The position numbers and the translations under genes were made by a program. From contig CM043960.1 of assembly GCA_014529385.2 (NCBI GenBank), positions 121,232,043 through 121,296,042 of the forward strand: DNA of 64,000 nucleotides, read 5' to 3'. How positions within the stretch are numbered: the first letter of the stretch is position 1; each line of letters begins with the position of its first letter. Under the pieces are notes generated by a model. The model saw nothing but the letters and a program-made list of their open reading frames with translations, made no database searches and had not been told where the DNA came from. The stretch is from Adiantum capillus-veneris (taxonomy: Eukaryota; Streptophyta; Polypodiopsida; Polypodiales; Pteridaceae). Positions 46,928 through 58,960 of this stretch are shown in pieces.

Positions 46928-49375
46928 CTATATCATATAAACTTCTTCTTCCAAGTCACCATTCAAGAATGCATTATCCACATCCATTTGTTGTAACTTC
47001 CAACCGAACATACTTGCCCTTGCTATCACCAATCTGACTGTTGTCAACTTTGCAACTGGACTAAATGTCTCATCATAATCAAGACCTTTTGTTTGTGCAT
47101 AACCTTTAGCAACAAGCCTCGCTTTGTATCTTTCCACACTACCATCTGACTTGCACTTGACTTTGTATACCCATTGTGAACCAATTGCTTTCTTTCCACT
47201 TGGCAAGCGAACCAAATCCCAAGTGTCATTCTTCACAAGAGCATCCATCTCATCATCCATAGCTGGCTCCCATTCTGATTTTCCAATTGCCTCTTGAAAA
47301 CATGTAGGCTCTTTATGTTGCACACGTGAAACCATGTATGCATAATGTGTACGCATGTAACCGTTGTATGTCAATCTATCAACTGGATAACGCACCCTCT
47401 CTGATCTTCTCAACTGTGGTGCACTCTTCTCTTCAACTCTTGCATATGGGGGTACATATTTCTCAATATTCTTACTGCCAGGTGTCCTCAAATGTGGTAA
47501 ACCATGCTCTTCATCGAGGCTTTCATCTCCAGAACTCTCTTCAACCACTTTCTTCTTGCCTTTCTCGTCTTGCTTCTTATCTCGCAAACGATCGCTCCAT
47601 GGGTTGACACTTCCTGTACTCTCCTCTGCCATATGTGGTCCTGAAATAGTTCTTGTTGATGGTCCTGGCTTGTCAACAACATGACGCACATTCTCTTGCT
47701 CTTCATACTCATCTTCTATCATCACTGGCTTTGGTTTATACCATGGTTCATGCTCACAAAATCTGACATCTCTACTGACATAAACTTTTCTTGTCGTAGG
47801 ATCATAGCACTTGTAACCTTTCTTTTCAACTGGGTAGCCCAAGAATATACACTTCACTGCCTTTGGCTCCATCTTCTTTCTTGCTTCATTTGGCACATGA
47901 ACATAGCAAACACATCCAAAAACTTTCATGTAGGAAACTGTTGGCTTGATCCCATAAAGTCTCTCATAAGGTGAAATTTCATGAATGGAAGCTGTTGGTG
48001 TTCGATTCATAATGTGTACTGCTGTATGAACTGATTCAGCCCAATATGTTAATGGCATATTCATCTCATTCATCATGGCTCTTGCAATCTCTGCTATGAC
48101 TCTATTCTTTCTCTCAGAAACTCCATTTTGTTGTGGTGTGTATCTGCAAGTAATCTGTCTTCTTATGCGTTGTTCACGTAAGTAATCATCAAAACTGTGT
48201 GACATGTACTCTCCCCCTCCATCTGTACGTAGGTATTTAATTTGACAACCATTCTCTTTCTCAACCATAACTTTGAACTCCAAAAATACCTCAAATGCCT
48301 CTGACTTTGCCTTTAGAAAGTAAACCCATGTCATTCTACTGTAATCATCCGTGAATGTGATAAAATATCGACAACCATTTGGTGTAGCATGATCACAAGG
48401 TCCCCAAATATCTGAATGAACAATTTCCAAAGGACTTTGGCTAATTCTCCCCCTCTTTGGAAATGGTAAACGAGATTGCTTTCCAAATTGACAAGCTTCA
48501 CAAACATGATCAAAATTCAATCTGCCAAACTTTGGTAATCCACGTACAATTTGATTTGATTGCATATGCTTTAGTCTTCTAAAATTGACATGACCAATTC
48601 TCTTATGCCATAACTCTGCCCAATTATCTTGAGTGGTTGATTTATTTGCATACATACCACTGTGTAAACATGGATCTCCAGCTTCCAATGAGAACAGGAG
48701 ACCTTTCTTTCTTCCACGTGCCAATATCTTGCGTGGTCTGCCTTTGTGAAACTCCTCTATGAAGCAGCCATAATGATTAAAACGGACTTGCAACCCTTGA
48801 TCTGTCATCTGTCCAACTGATGCTAAATTCTTTGTGATTGAAGGCACATATAGAACATCTCCCAATGTGTTGTAAGTCCCGTCTTTTTCTAGCAATGGAA
48901 CTGAACCAACATGTGTAATCTGATGCATAGTATCATCACCTGTAGCGACAAACTCATCCTCTTCTAACTTCTCTTTTCTATCAAACCATTCACCATGATA
49001 TGTCATATGATTTGTGGCACCACTATCTAAATACCAATCATCTGTATGATGTGGCTCCACCATGCTTCCAACAACATGCTCCATAGGAAATAAATGTCCA
49101 CTCGATCTATTGTCATGTATATTTTGATCATGAGGATTGTATCCAACAAAGTTTCCTCCATGTCTGCCATAACCTCGGCCTCTTCCTCCACGATCACAAT
49201 TTTGATTTAGCCTTGTGTAACATTCTCTTTCAAAGTGACCATAAATGCCACATCTGTTACAATATCCATCTCTTTGAGGATGTACAAATCGTCCACCTCC
49301 ACGTCCACGAGTTCGAGCTCTCCCCCTGCCTCTTTGGCTATAATCATTGTAACTTTGACTTTGTTGGTTTTGCAT
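46928..49375 (-). pseudogene. C2 pol: zinc knuckle, protease, integrase, RT start
   Basis: 815 codons open. Residues about 1-35 are Arg/Gly-rich, then the knuckle [17 protein letters not shown] (C-x2-C-x4-H-x4-C), the protease [20 protein letters not shown] with D-S-G intact, the GAG-pre-integrase region ([32 protein letters not shown]), the integrase core ([60 protein letters not shown]), the C-terminal region and the RT start ([37 protein letters not shown]). It ends at one in-frame stop. The join to gag needs a one-base frame change near 49380. Confidence 0.95.
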
Positions 49376-50202
49376 TGACGTCTTCCAACATTGTTTCCAC
49401 GACCATAGTTTCCTCTTCCACCTCTATTGTTTCCACGACCTCTAGAGTAAAAAACCTGATCTCTGGAATTGTTATTTGATGTAGAAGGACCTGACTTGCC
49501 TAACTTCACCTCTTCTTGCAAACAAAGGTTTACTAACTCTTCAAAATCAGGCATGTGTCCTCGAACAGATATAGATGTATCCAATGACTTGTATTCCGGT
49601 CCCAAACCATTCAATGTCACTGAAACTAAGTCATCATCTGGAACTTCAACATAAATGCTCGCAAGATCTTCCTGTATTTGCTTTATCTCTGTCACATAAT
49701 CTGATATGGATCTATTTCCTCGCCATACACAATGTAACCTTTGCTTCAAGTGAGCTTTTCGTGGTTCTGTATTGGAGCTGTTCATTCTTGCTAGTATCTC
49801 CCATGCTTCCTTTGGAGATTGAGCCTTCTTCACATGTGGTATAAAGAAGTCACTAATGCATAGTGAAATCCAATGCATCACTTTCCTTGAATTCTCGATC
49901 CACTTCTTGTAAGCTTCTACTCCTGCTTGCCATGTTTTATGTGCTTCAACATTCTCTCTATTTGGTTCCAAACCAACCTCGGGACACTCTTGTTCACCTA
50001 TAATATAATCCCATAAACCTTTGCCCATGATAAAGTTCTCCATCTTGTAAGACCATATGATGTAGTTCTCTCTGGTCAGCTTCTCTCCAACAATCTGTGT
50101 GACTTGAGTTGAACTTTCTGCCATCTTCACTCTCTCAATTTCTTTCAAAGGATTTTGATAAAATTTTGGCAGAGTTTCGTTTGTATTTGGACAATATCTC
50201 AA
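49376..50202 (-). pseudogene. C2 gag
   Basis: The likely start is the Met at 50124 (MAESSTQVTQIVGEKLTREN), in good register for a copia gag. Then YIIWSYKMENFIMGKGLWDY, QSPKEAWEILARMNSSNTEP, HLKQRLHCVWRGNRSISDYV and VSVTLNGLGPEYKSLDTSIS, the usual gag polyprotein order, ending in an Arg/Gly/Asn-rich stretch. A frameshift near 49380 separates it from the zinc knuckle. Confidence 0.92.
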
Positions 50203-51013
50203 GTGACAATCTCAACCAAAGTGCTCATAAACACTGACAGAAAATCTCTCACTGCCAAGGGAAAATCCACTGACTCACTTTGCCACAGACTGACTCAGTA
50301 CTATGCATAAATACTCTAAAACAATGTCCACATGGACCTGTATGCAAATGCAATCCATACACTGTCCTGTACCACATATCCATACATCCACCTTCTTCCC
50401 ATAGTCGTAAACGACATATGAGGTCTTTCGCGGGGCCAGTCGGGGGTTCACTCTAGTACCTAATCCACCTTGCCAGGGTACCAAAGATCCCAAGACAAGG
50501 CTTCAAAAAACCTCACTCGACCCTCACAAAGGCTACAGTTTTCCAAAATACATTGACCGCATATCCATACATAACCACAAAGTACTCAATCTGACAATAT
50601 AACCGCCTCAACTTCTTCCCACAACCTTTCTTACATAGGCGGCTGTCCATAACAGACCCACAACAACCAAACATAATCTTCGATAACACAATATCATGAT
50701 GAAAAAGCTCTATGTCGCTCTCCAAAACCTGTGTAAATGTTGAATTCTTCACCTGTAACCTGTAAATCTACTGTCGAGTGCAAAACTGGACATCTCCTAT
50801 GCTTGTGTGAGCTGGCTGTTTGTTGCAGAAAATTGCAGATTTTGGCAAATCTGAGTATGCCAATGCGTCCGGAACGCCCAAAAACATAAAGATAGACTCC
50901 TGGATCACTGTATTCCGAGTTCGAGTGAGGGAGTCATTACCAAAAAACCTCTCTTTTTTGCTGTTTTCCAGAGCTGTGGAAACCTGTGTATTGACTGTAG
51001 CTCCTCAAACTGA
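50203..51013 (-). other. C2 leader
   Basis: About 0.8 kb of untranslated sequence between primer site and gag. Small frames (50275-50493, 50513-50752) are not gag-like. No gene. Confidence 0.6.
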
Positions 51014-51025
51014 GCTCTGATACCA
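51014..51025 (-). other. C2 primer binding site (tRNA-iMet)
   Basis: The plus strand reads gctctgatacca, so the minus strand is the perfect tggtatcagagc, three bases from the LTR edge. Confidence 0.93.
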
Positions 51026-51028
51026 CTT

Positions 51029-51246
51029 TGTAGAGTGCACAGGTGATGGAAAAGGTAGGAAAGAAGACTACACACACACACCAACACACATCGAGACACA
51101 CACACACACACAATCGTTACCCTGCAACAGCCATTCAACGAGCTGCTCTTCTCTTCTTCTCTTTTGAACTATTATCCAAAGTATATTTACAACATAGTAT
51201 AATCAGTGTCCAGCCGCCCATAGCACAATGGACATATTCTTTAACA
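51029..51246 (-). repeat. C2 5' LTR
   Basis: 218 bp, tgtagagtgc to ctttaaca, followed by the target duplication aaaga. Confidence 0.95.
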
Positions 51247-52500
51247 AAAGAGACCCTTCCAGAAATTACTAGTCATTCTAGGATCTCTATCCGACACTAT
51301 GGACATTGGCAAGCCATGGTACTTGAAAATTTGTGAAATGAAGAGGGTTGCCATTTGATGGGCTTTGATAGTCTTTTTGACAGGTATAAAATGAGCTTGT
51401 TTACTGAACCTGTCTACTATCGTCCATATTCTCGTATTCCCATGGATAGACTTAGGCAATCCAAAGATAAAATCCATGGATATGCTCTCCCATGGTGAAT
51501 TAGGGATTGGCAAGGGTTGAAGCAATCCAAGTTGCTTCCCTCTATCAAATTTTGTCTTTTGGCATACCACACATTTAGAAACATACTCTTGTATGTTCAT
51601 TTTCATGGTAGGCCAATAGAAATATGTTTCAATTCCCTTTAAGGTAGACTGAATCCCTCTATGCCCCGCATAAGGTGGAGCATGTGATTCATACATTACT
51701 TTCTCACGTAGTGAGTTAGTAACACATAGTCTATTGCCGTAGAGAAGATAACCATCTTGTAAAGCAAATGGTTCTTCTTTCTTCCCTAATGCAAGGGTTG
51801 AAATCACATCTCTAAAATCGGGATCAATAGCGTACTCATCTATCATTGAAGATAAATCATTGTGAGTGGCTATGGAAACCGCATTCACTCTCGGTCCTCT
51901 TGAGAGTGCATCAGCTACTTGATTATGCTTGCCATCTATGTGAGCAATATGAAAATGAAATTGTGAAAGGAAATTTGCCCACCTCATTTGTTTGTCGGAG
52001 AGCTTTGTCTGCGTCATGAAGTACTTAAGACTTTGATGATCCGTTCGCAGAATGAAAGGAGTCCCCAATAAATAGTGCTTCCATGAGTCTAAGGCATGTA
52101 GAACTGCAAGGAGTTCCTTTTCATATATGCCTAGAGCTTGCTCAACAGGGTCGAGCCTTCGACTCTCATAGCCTATGGCGTGCCCTTCTTGGAGCAAAAC
52201 AGCTCCAAGGCAATCACCACAAGCATCACAGTGGACCTCAAATGGTTTTGAGAGATCCGGTAGTGTAAGCACAGGTTGAGAGATAAGCTTTTCTTTAAGC
52301 TTTTCGAAAGCATTGTTCTCCTTAGCAGACCATGTATACCGAACGCTTTTCTTTGTTAGGTCATGTAATGGTCCCGCAATTTGTGAGAACTTTTCTATGA
52401 ACCGTCTATAGTATGCACACATACCTATAAAGCTTCTTAGTTCATAAAGATTCCTTGGTTTAGGCCATCCTTTTATTACCTCTAACTTTGATGGATCCAT
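51247..52500 (-). pseudogene. D2 RT connection, RNase H and integrase, first part
   Basis: The 419-codon frame ends where C2 entered. Domains in order: RT connection (EVIKGWPKPRNLYELRSFIG, AGPLHDLTKKSVRYTWS), RNase H (FEVHCDACGDCLGAVLLQEG, IYEKELLAVLHALDSWKHYL, LRTDHQSLKYFMTQ, HNQVADALSR) with its acidic residues, integrase zinc part (SHAPPYAGHRGIQSTL, CVVCQKTKFDRGKQLG) and core (SMDFIFGLPKSIHGNTRI, IVSDRDPRMTSNFWKGLF). The Glu block lies across C2 at 45530. Confidence 0.95.
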
Positions 52501-53959
52501 TTGGATGCCATCTTGAGAGATAATGTGACCTAAATGCTGAATCTCTTGTAAGAAAAATTCACTTTTCTTTCGATTAACATAAAGTTTATTCTCTCTCAGA
52601 ACTTGAAATATTACTTGGAGGTTGCTTGTGTTCGTCTAATGAATTAGAGTAGATGATAATATCATCAAAGAACACTCCAGTGAAGGTTCGATGAGGCTTG
52701 AACAGCTTCTCCATCAAGCGGTTGAATGTGGATGGTGCATTGGTCAAGCCAAAAGGCATGACAATGTATTCATAAAGACCAAATGTGGTGCGAAATGCGG
52801 TCTTTACAATGTCTTGATCAACTATCCTTATTTGATGATAGCCACTTTTTAGGTCAATCCTACTGAAGTAGGTCGATCCTTGTAGCTTATCAAATAGGTC
52901 TTCTACCCGTGGAATGGGAAACCTATTCTTGATAGTGATCCTATTTAGTGCTCTATAGTCGACACACATATGATATGTGCCGTCTTTCTTTTGCACTAAT
53001 AGCACATGTGAGCAAAATGGAGATGAGCTAGGCCTAACCATGCCCTTCTCAACTAACTCATGCACTTGCCGCATAATCTCCTCTTGTTGAGCTTGAGAAG
53101 CTCTATAAGGAGGTTTGTTAGGCGGTGAACTTCCTGGAAGAAGTTCAATTGCATGGTCATCATTACCTCGTTTAGGAGGTAGCTCACAAGGGATGTCGTC
53201 AATAAAAACATCTTGAAACCCCTTGAGAAAATTGGATAACTCTAATTCCTTTTGGTTGCTTTTATTTTCTTTTGCTAAAGCATTAGGTTCATTTTGAGAG
53301 TCTTTAACAAAAATCATGTATACGGAAATTGAGCTCTTTATTGACTTGTTGAAAGCTGGTGTATGTACAATGGGGATGGTGTTACCCATTTCCTTAGCAT
53401 CTATATACATGTCTTTTTCCCTGAACTTAAAGGAGATTCTTCTTTCAGGAAATTTAACATCGGCAGCCAGGCGGTCAAACCAGGGTGCCCCTAGGATTAC
53501 ATCCTCATGCTTGAGAGGAGAGATAAAGAAGTCCTCTTTGTCCACATAGCCTTGGACATGAAGCCTCAGTTTCCCGATTAAGGGAGTGACTGAAGCTTCT
53601 TGCCCATTGAAGGCACTGTCTGCGGGTAGGACATCTCCCATCTCGTAGGATTGTATTCCTAGCTTGGTGGCCAACTCTATAGATATAAAATTGTGAGTAG
53701 AACCAGGGTCAAAGAGAATAAAAGCATCACGTTCTCTTACCTTTCCCCAAGCATGGCATAGAGGAGATCCTTTGTGGTGAGTTTGGTGAGTCTCCTCCTC
53801 TTGGATTTCAACCAAGGAAGCTCTAGGAGGATCTTGGCGGTTGTTCTTTTGGGGACAAGCGCGGTACGCATGCCCTTGTTCGCCGCACTTGAAACACCGG
53901 TTATCCTTACGATAACGCTCAAGCTCTTCAGGAGAGAGTTTATTCTTACCTTTGTAAAC
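52501..53959 (-). pseudogene. D2 zinc knuckle, protease and RT
   Basis: One frame from the stop at about 53960. It first reads the knuckle NRCFKCGEQGHAYRACP, then (from the Met at 53815) the protease with AFILFDPGSTHNFISIELAT and DVILGAPWFDRLAADVKFPE, a linker, and RT: SPFCSHVLLVQKKDGTYHMC, VDYRALNRITIKNRFPIPRV, STYFSRIDLKSGYHQIRIVD, GLYEYIVMPFGLTNAPSTFN and TGVFFDDIIIYSNSLDEH. The active site has F-F-D-D. The protease triad is D-P-G. A frameshift at about 52600-52640 leads into the RNase H frame. Confidence 0.95.
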
Positions 53960-55341
53960 TCACGTCTCTTTAGCTTTGTTGGAGTTGCCCTTAGGAGACT
54001 TTTGGACATTGTCCTTCCCCTTAGGCTCATTGGAACCCTTGTTTTCCGGGGGCTTATTATTTCTTTTTGCCCCTGTTTGGAAATTGATTCGAGAGGCGAC
54101 CATAGTGTGGTGTATTACCGCCGATATGGTACGTGGTCTTTGGGAGTTGACATACTCCGCCATTTCTTCGGTTAAGCCCGCACAAAATTGTTGCTTTTGC
54201 TCTCCAAAATCCAACTTTTTGTAGACAATGGCTTTGAGTTGTAGGTCCAAAACTTGTCTACATATTTGTGGATGGATTCATAGGGAGAGAGCTTTAAGCT
54301 TCGCCATTCGGTGAGTACTTTGTCTTTGGCATCGGTGGCCAAAAATTGCTTCATAATGGAAGCTCTTAAAGCTTTCCATGTTTGTGGAGCTTCACCATTC
54401 GCTCGTAGGCTAGACCACCATTTCCTGGCGGACTTTTGAAAGTGCATAGCTACATGGCGTAGCTTAGAGGACTCCGTGAAGCCCTCATCTCCAAACGCCG
54501 CATTGAACTATTGGATAAAGGCCAAGACTTTGTCCGTAGCACCAAAGGTGCCATCATAGGTAAGGAAAGAGATGCTCTTCCCTCCCTCTTTGAATTTCTT
54601 CATCTTGGACGATCTCTTCCATGCAGCATAAGATTTCCTATGGCCTCTTCTTTTTGATGGTTCAAAGGTTGCACCATCACTTTCTTCAGAAGGTGAAGAA
54701 TTTGAAGAAGGTGGAGAAGAGGGTGACCTCTTTCTCGCCTTTTTCTTGTCTTGATCTTCATCGTCTTCACCATCACTTTCATAAGAGGAAGAGGATGAAG
54801 AAGATGGAGAAGAGGGTGTCCTCTTTCTTGCCTTTTTCTTCTCTTGCTTTTTATCATCCCTCTTTGAATTATGATGTGGAGAAGGGTGCGATGGTCTTCT
54901 CCGCTTTGGTGGTGATGGAGAGCGTTTAGCCCGCTGTCTTTGTGGAGCCATCTCCGTCGAGGTGGCGGGAGACTCACTTCTTTCTCGTTCCTTCGGTGGA
55001 GGCCCTTGAGTTCTCCTTTGGGAAGGAGATGCATCATCAAGAAGTAAATTCTTGAGCCCTTCATATGGATTCTCTTCTTCTTTCCGAATCGGAGAGAGAC
55101 CTCTTTTGGGAGTCTCATAAGGAGGCTTCCTAGGTGTTCTCTCGTCATGGTGGTGATCTTGGAGAATCCCGTGAGCACGGAGCTGCCGTTGCACTTCACT
55201 TTGGAGAGATGGATTGCCCATGGCTTGTTGAAGCCTAGAAACAAGATAGTTAACAAGCATTGGAGCATCATTAGTAGCTTGCTCATTAGCAAAATCAAAG
55301 TTATCAACATTAATTTCACTCTCTTTACTATTGTCAGCCAT
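53960..55341 (-). pseudogene. D2 gag
   Basis: Start Met at 55341 (MADNSKESEINVDNFDFANE), 277 codons to a stop at 54508: NYLVSRLQQAMGNPSLQSEV, then Pro/Arg-rich (RKPPYETPKRGLSPIRKEEE) and a long Lys/Arg/Ser block with two copies of KKARKRxPSSP. Same frame resumes after the stop (MHFQKSARKWWSSLRANGEA, MKQFLATDAKDKVLTEWRSL). A frameshift at about 54250 leads to LDFGEQKQQFCAGLTEEMAE and AKRNNKPPENKGSNEPKG, ending at an in-frame stop at 53960. Confidence 0.92.
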
Positions 55342-55730
55342 TCAAACAACTTTTAGGTATACTTTGGCACTTCAAGCCCTAGTTGCTACTCCTCTTTACC
55401 CCTTTAGAAAAAGCACTAAAGCTACTGTACCCGTGGCTCGAATACCATTAATTGCAAGGAATAGAAGAGAGGGTCTTTCAACACCAAAACAGCATCGGCT
55501 CCTGTCAAGCTTCTAATAGCTCAATAGTGGTTAAGCCGTAGGCAAGCTCCATAGGACTCCACTATTAAGACCATAGCTCTCGACGGTGATGCCCCGTTAA
55601 CTGCACGAAGGCAGGCGCACTGCAAGGCTGAAAAATCCCTATTCTACTTACTCATAGGAAATTAATAATACCAACCATTTATAGCTAGCTTGAGGACCTC
55701 CCTTCTTGAGCAAGAAAAGAGAAACCTTGT
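55342..55730 (-). other. D2 leader
   Basis: Collinear with 12421-12811 in D1. No gene. Confidence 0.7.
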
Positions 55731-55742
55731 GCTCTGATACCA
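55731..55742 (-). other. D2 primer binding site (tRNA-iMet)
   Basis: The plus strand reads gctctgatacca, a perfect match, one base from the LTR edge at 55744. Confidence 0.95.
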
Positions 55743-55743
55743 A

Positions 55744-57409
55744 TGTAACATTTAATGGCCTAAATTCTTGTGTGTAGCGGAAATTAGCATGAACATAGTG
55801 GGCATTTCATTATAATAGATTCCTAATGAGAATTACAAGAGTGCTTGGGTGGAGAGAGCAACAAAAAGCATAACACCTAGTTAGATAGCATGAACAATAC
55901 TTTCAAAAGAGAGAGAAATTAATCTATTGACAACAGTTGAGGACCGGATTTGCATGGAGCCAGTCCCCCCTCCAAAAGGCTTTGTATTATGGTTTCTCCC
56001 ATAAAGAGAGACATTGTACAATACAATTCTTTGTGTTCCTTCAAGACTAGCTAGTGCAATGAAGATGAAAGCTTCATGCACTAAGCAAAACACTTAGCAA
56101 ACACAACATCAATTATCCCCGATCTCAGACCCAAGACCTCACACACCTTCGAAGATGGTGAGAGCTAGCAAGGTATGAGAGTAGGTTGAGAGGAAGAAGG
56201 AGTATCTTACGAGAAAGATGTACATCTCCTCACATAATCACTCATATTAGCATAGATTAGCTTAGTAATTAGCAGGGTAGAGGAGATGATCATGCATTGA
56301 AGCTTGGCTCTCGGTTGGATTTGCATCCACATGCCAAGAGTGTGTCGATGTAGGCTTCTATCTCACAAGCTTGGAGTAGGTGATGAGCTCTCCATTAAAG
56401 CTTGGGAGAAGATAGTCTTCTCTTTCTTCACACATGAGATTGTGTGAGTGTGTGTGTGATAATGCCTTGGAAAAATCAGCCCCCTCTCTCTCTTGGGTGA
56501 GCCCTCTTGCTATTTGCTCTTCCTCCACCCTCATTGGACCTCCCCAGGTCAAGCCAATGACTATTAAGCAGCATAAGTGATAGCCTTCTGACATGTGTCC
56601 CCCTTTCCCCTTTTGTGAGAGCTTTAGGTAATTTAATAATTCAACTAAACTCTCATTGGACCCCTTTGCCTCCTGGCCAATAGGAATCAGGCAAGCCATT
56701 GGGCTGCTTAATGCTCATTGGACCCCTTGGGAGACTGTCCAATAGTCTTCTAGAGGACTTAATTCTCATTGGTTCTTTTATTAAGTGTTTTTAAATTAAT
56801 TAAACTAGATTTACTCTAGCCTAATTCTCATTGGTCCACCTCCAAGGCCATCCAATAGGAATTGGGTACACCTTGTGGGCATCTGGCCTAGGGAGAATAG
56901 GAATTGGGTACACCTTGTGGGCATCTGGCCTAGGGAGAATAGGAATTGGGTACACCTTGTGGGCATCTGGCCTAGGGAGCTGACATGTGTCCCTCATTCC
57001 CTTTGTGTAAAGGGAGCTTGTGTGTGTATGTGGCTTTCTCTCTCATCCCCTACATGCAAGGCTCGCCCCCTCCCAAGTAGGGATTGCAAAGACTTTTTTG
57101 TACACAGACAAAGCATCCAATTCCCTTAAGGTTGACCTTTGGACACAACCTTTGAATTTTGGAACCTTAGCATTTTGGAAGTCTTAATGGGCTGAACCTT
57201 AGGTTCTTTTTAGCCCATTGTTGCACATGGCTCTTTTGCAGATGGCCCCCCCTTTGGATCCCTATTTTCCCTCCTTTGGATCCCTACTGTGGCGGTCTAC
57301 TAGCTTAACCAATATTCTAGCTTTTTCTCCCCAGGCACTTCCCCATATTAAATGATTAGTTTAACATAAGAAAATCATTTAGGAGAATTAGATATTGACT
57401 ATTATGACA
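55744..57409 (-). repeat. LTR-D, 5' LTR of D2
   Basis: 1666 bp, tgtaacattt to attatgaca on the plus strand. It contains three direct copies of a 42-bp unit (56857-56978), and a CA-containing word (minus cacatacacacacaag) at the position of the (CA)n run of the D1 3' LTR. Confidence 0.93.
56857..56978. repeat. 42-bp direct repeat, three copies, in D2 5' LTR
   Basis: Unit starts aggaattgggtacaccttgt. Copies begin at 56857, 56899 and 56941; the third is short by about four bases. They look identical. Confidence 0.92.
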
Positions 57410-57414
57410 ATGAG

Positions 57415-57745
57415 CGAAGAGTAGCACCTAGATGAGGGTCACACACTCTCTCTTCCTCTCTTACACACAATCGATGGCATCTGAAAACTTGGTTATGATA
57501 AAAGTCCTTTACAAAATGACCTAGGTACCTTATATACTAAGGCCACCATAGGTTAAACCTAAAATAGAGTTCAAAGGGTAAAATAGCTTTGTATTCAATC
57601 TGGAAGTGCCATCGTACCCGAGCTTCTACAACTAGACTAGCTAATCATTACAAATGATGTTTTAACCATAATCCGTAGCATTTCATAACTCTCAGAAAAT
57701 AAGGCTTTGTTGAGTTATATTGTACTATTGACCCATGGGTCAACA
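57415..57745 (-). repeat. LTR-B, part beyond D2
   Basis: Continues 44421 after removal of D2 and one atgag. TATA-like ccttatatac (minus strand promoter) near 57532. The right edge is placed at gggtcaaca (57745), because the ends tgttg...caaca then form the usual inverted pair and the length equals that of LTR-A. No target duplication confirms this edge. Confidence 0.6.
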
Positions 57746-58019
57746 CTTGGGCAATTAAAAATTTTGCCAATGTGGGCCTTGTAACGTAGCCCTATTATGC
57801 ATACACAGTCAATGTATGAAAAAAATTATGTTGGCAAGATTTGGGTATCAAAAATTTTCTTATTGGCATTTGCTAGCGAGGCTTCCTATTCTAAGCAATG
57901 TGACGGTCTTTGTCCTATGCGGCTTGCTTGATTGAAGGTTATAGAGATTTTTTGAAGGCTTACTTATCTGTTTGTTGCTTCTTTGGGATCCGTTTTAGCC
58001 TTGTTGTTGGTTTTCATAT
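57746..58019. other. Unassigned spacer
   Basis: No recognisable gene or repeat between LTR-B and element G. Confidence 0.4.
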
Positions 58020-58960
58020 TTGGTATTGTTTCTCAAAAGTGGGTTCTGGCTTGACCTTCGGTATCCTTATGTATGCTTGATTAGTCTGTGCTCTGACCAA
58101 CTTCTTTGGTAGCCAAATGTTCTTTGTTCTAATTTTTGGAGGCCACTATGGTGACCTTGATAGCTGCGTCTTCTTTGGAGTGGGTCTTGATGACTGTGTG
58201 GTAGGGTTGGCTTGTTTAGGGATCCAAATGTATTATTGACTTTTTTGTGCTTGGACCACGTTCTTTGGAACTCATACACGTTTGTAAAATCCACTTTGTC
58301 TCAAAGGTTTTAGCTTACTTGTTTGAGATTTGGACTTCCTCTTTGGTTGCCTCTGTTTATTTTTCTTCCGAGCTTTTCCTGTGCATTCACTTTATCTCTT
58401 AATCTATAAGCCCTGTGCAACATGCAGTAATGAAGTGAGTGACTGGCTCTCTTCTAATTATATTGTAACAGTAGGAAAAATTCAAAAAATTCAGGTGCAG
58501 TGACAATAGTTTTAGTGGTTTCCTTTGAAACCCACTTCTCTGTGATTACTGGTTGTTTCATTGATGATGATTGTTTGGGAACCCATACTTGTCCCTACTT
58601 CGTTTGTGTTTGAAGAGACTTCTTTGGGATCCACCTTGTCTTTGTGTGAGTCAACAATGGTTTTTGCTTCAGCCCTTGTACGCTTGATTGGGGACAGGAT
58701 TCAGACTTTGGGAGTGGATACTTTAACCGCTTTGGAATCCAAATAAACTCCTGACCTCTTTGTGCTTGAATCAACTTCTTTGGAACCCAAATCTGAGCTG
58801 CAAAAGCTTGCAACTTTGTGATTTTATTAGTCGTTCTTGCATACTTCAACTGTTTTTCTTTTGGTTTTGGATCTTGTGATTTTTCATTAGGGATCTTCAT
58901 CTTCTTGATCCATACCTGCTTTGGGCCAAATTGGCTCTTTAGTATCTAGATTTGTCAAAC
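58020..58960 (-). pseudogene. Element G: array of W-[VIL]-P-K peptides
   Basis: On the minus strand, in one main frame broken by stops, the word W-[VIL]-[PS]-K recurs: QVWIKK (near 58905), AQIWVPKKLIQAQRGQE and FIWIPKRLK (58720-58800), TRWIPKKSLQTQTK (58620), then after a stop QVWVPKQSSS and EKWVSKETT (58520-58590), and further on YIWIPKQAN (58220) and IWLPKKLVRAQTN (58100). Spacing is about 15 to 45 residues. The same word ends the A polyprotein and is found in F. Gln, Lys and Thr fill the gaps. Short frames at 58067-58294 and 58595-58900 are parts of it. The function is unknown. Confidence 0.6.

Larger units (their letters stand above)
45531..51246 (-). mobile_element. C2: Ty1/copia retrotransposon nested in D2 integrase
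   Basis: LTRs 45531-45763 and 51029-51246, primer site 51014-51025, polypurine tract 45764-45780, and a nearly complete gag-pol. Target duplication aaaga is perfect (45526-45530 and 51247-51251). Between the LTRs I count six substitutions and one 15-base duplication in 218 bases, so the insertion is relatively recent. Three simple lesions interrupt the coding region. Confidence 0.97.
44422..57409 (-). mobile_element. D2: Ty3/gypsy retrotransposon of the D1 family, split by C2
   Basis: The 5' LTR is at 55744-57409 and a truncated 3' LTR is at 44422-44985. Target duplication atgag is perfect (44417-44421 and 57410-57414), so the ends are the real insertion ends. Interior: perfect tRNA-iMet primer site, gag, protease, RT, RNase H and integrase, with copia C2 in the integrase core. 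The chromodomain, polypurine tract and left part of the 3' LTR are deleted. Confidence 0.95.
39329..57745 (-). mobile_element. Element B: tRNA-Asp-primed gypsy-type element, split by D2
   Basis: On the minus strand: LTR-B (57745-57415 and 44421-43809, one LTR split by D2), primer site 43794-43807, a 2.5-kb leader with a tandem repeat, then gag (41.3 to 39.3 kb), which LTR-X3 cuts at 39328. The rest of B is not found in the window. The LTR length without D2 is about 944 bp, close to the about 924 bp inferred for LTR-A, and both start TGTTG on the plus strand. Its gag shares a zinc-knuckle form with E. Whether B had a pol is unknown. Confidence 0.65.
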
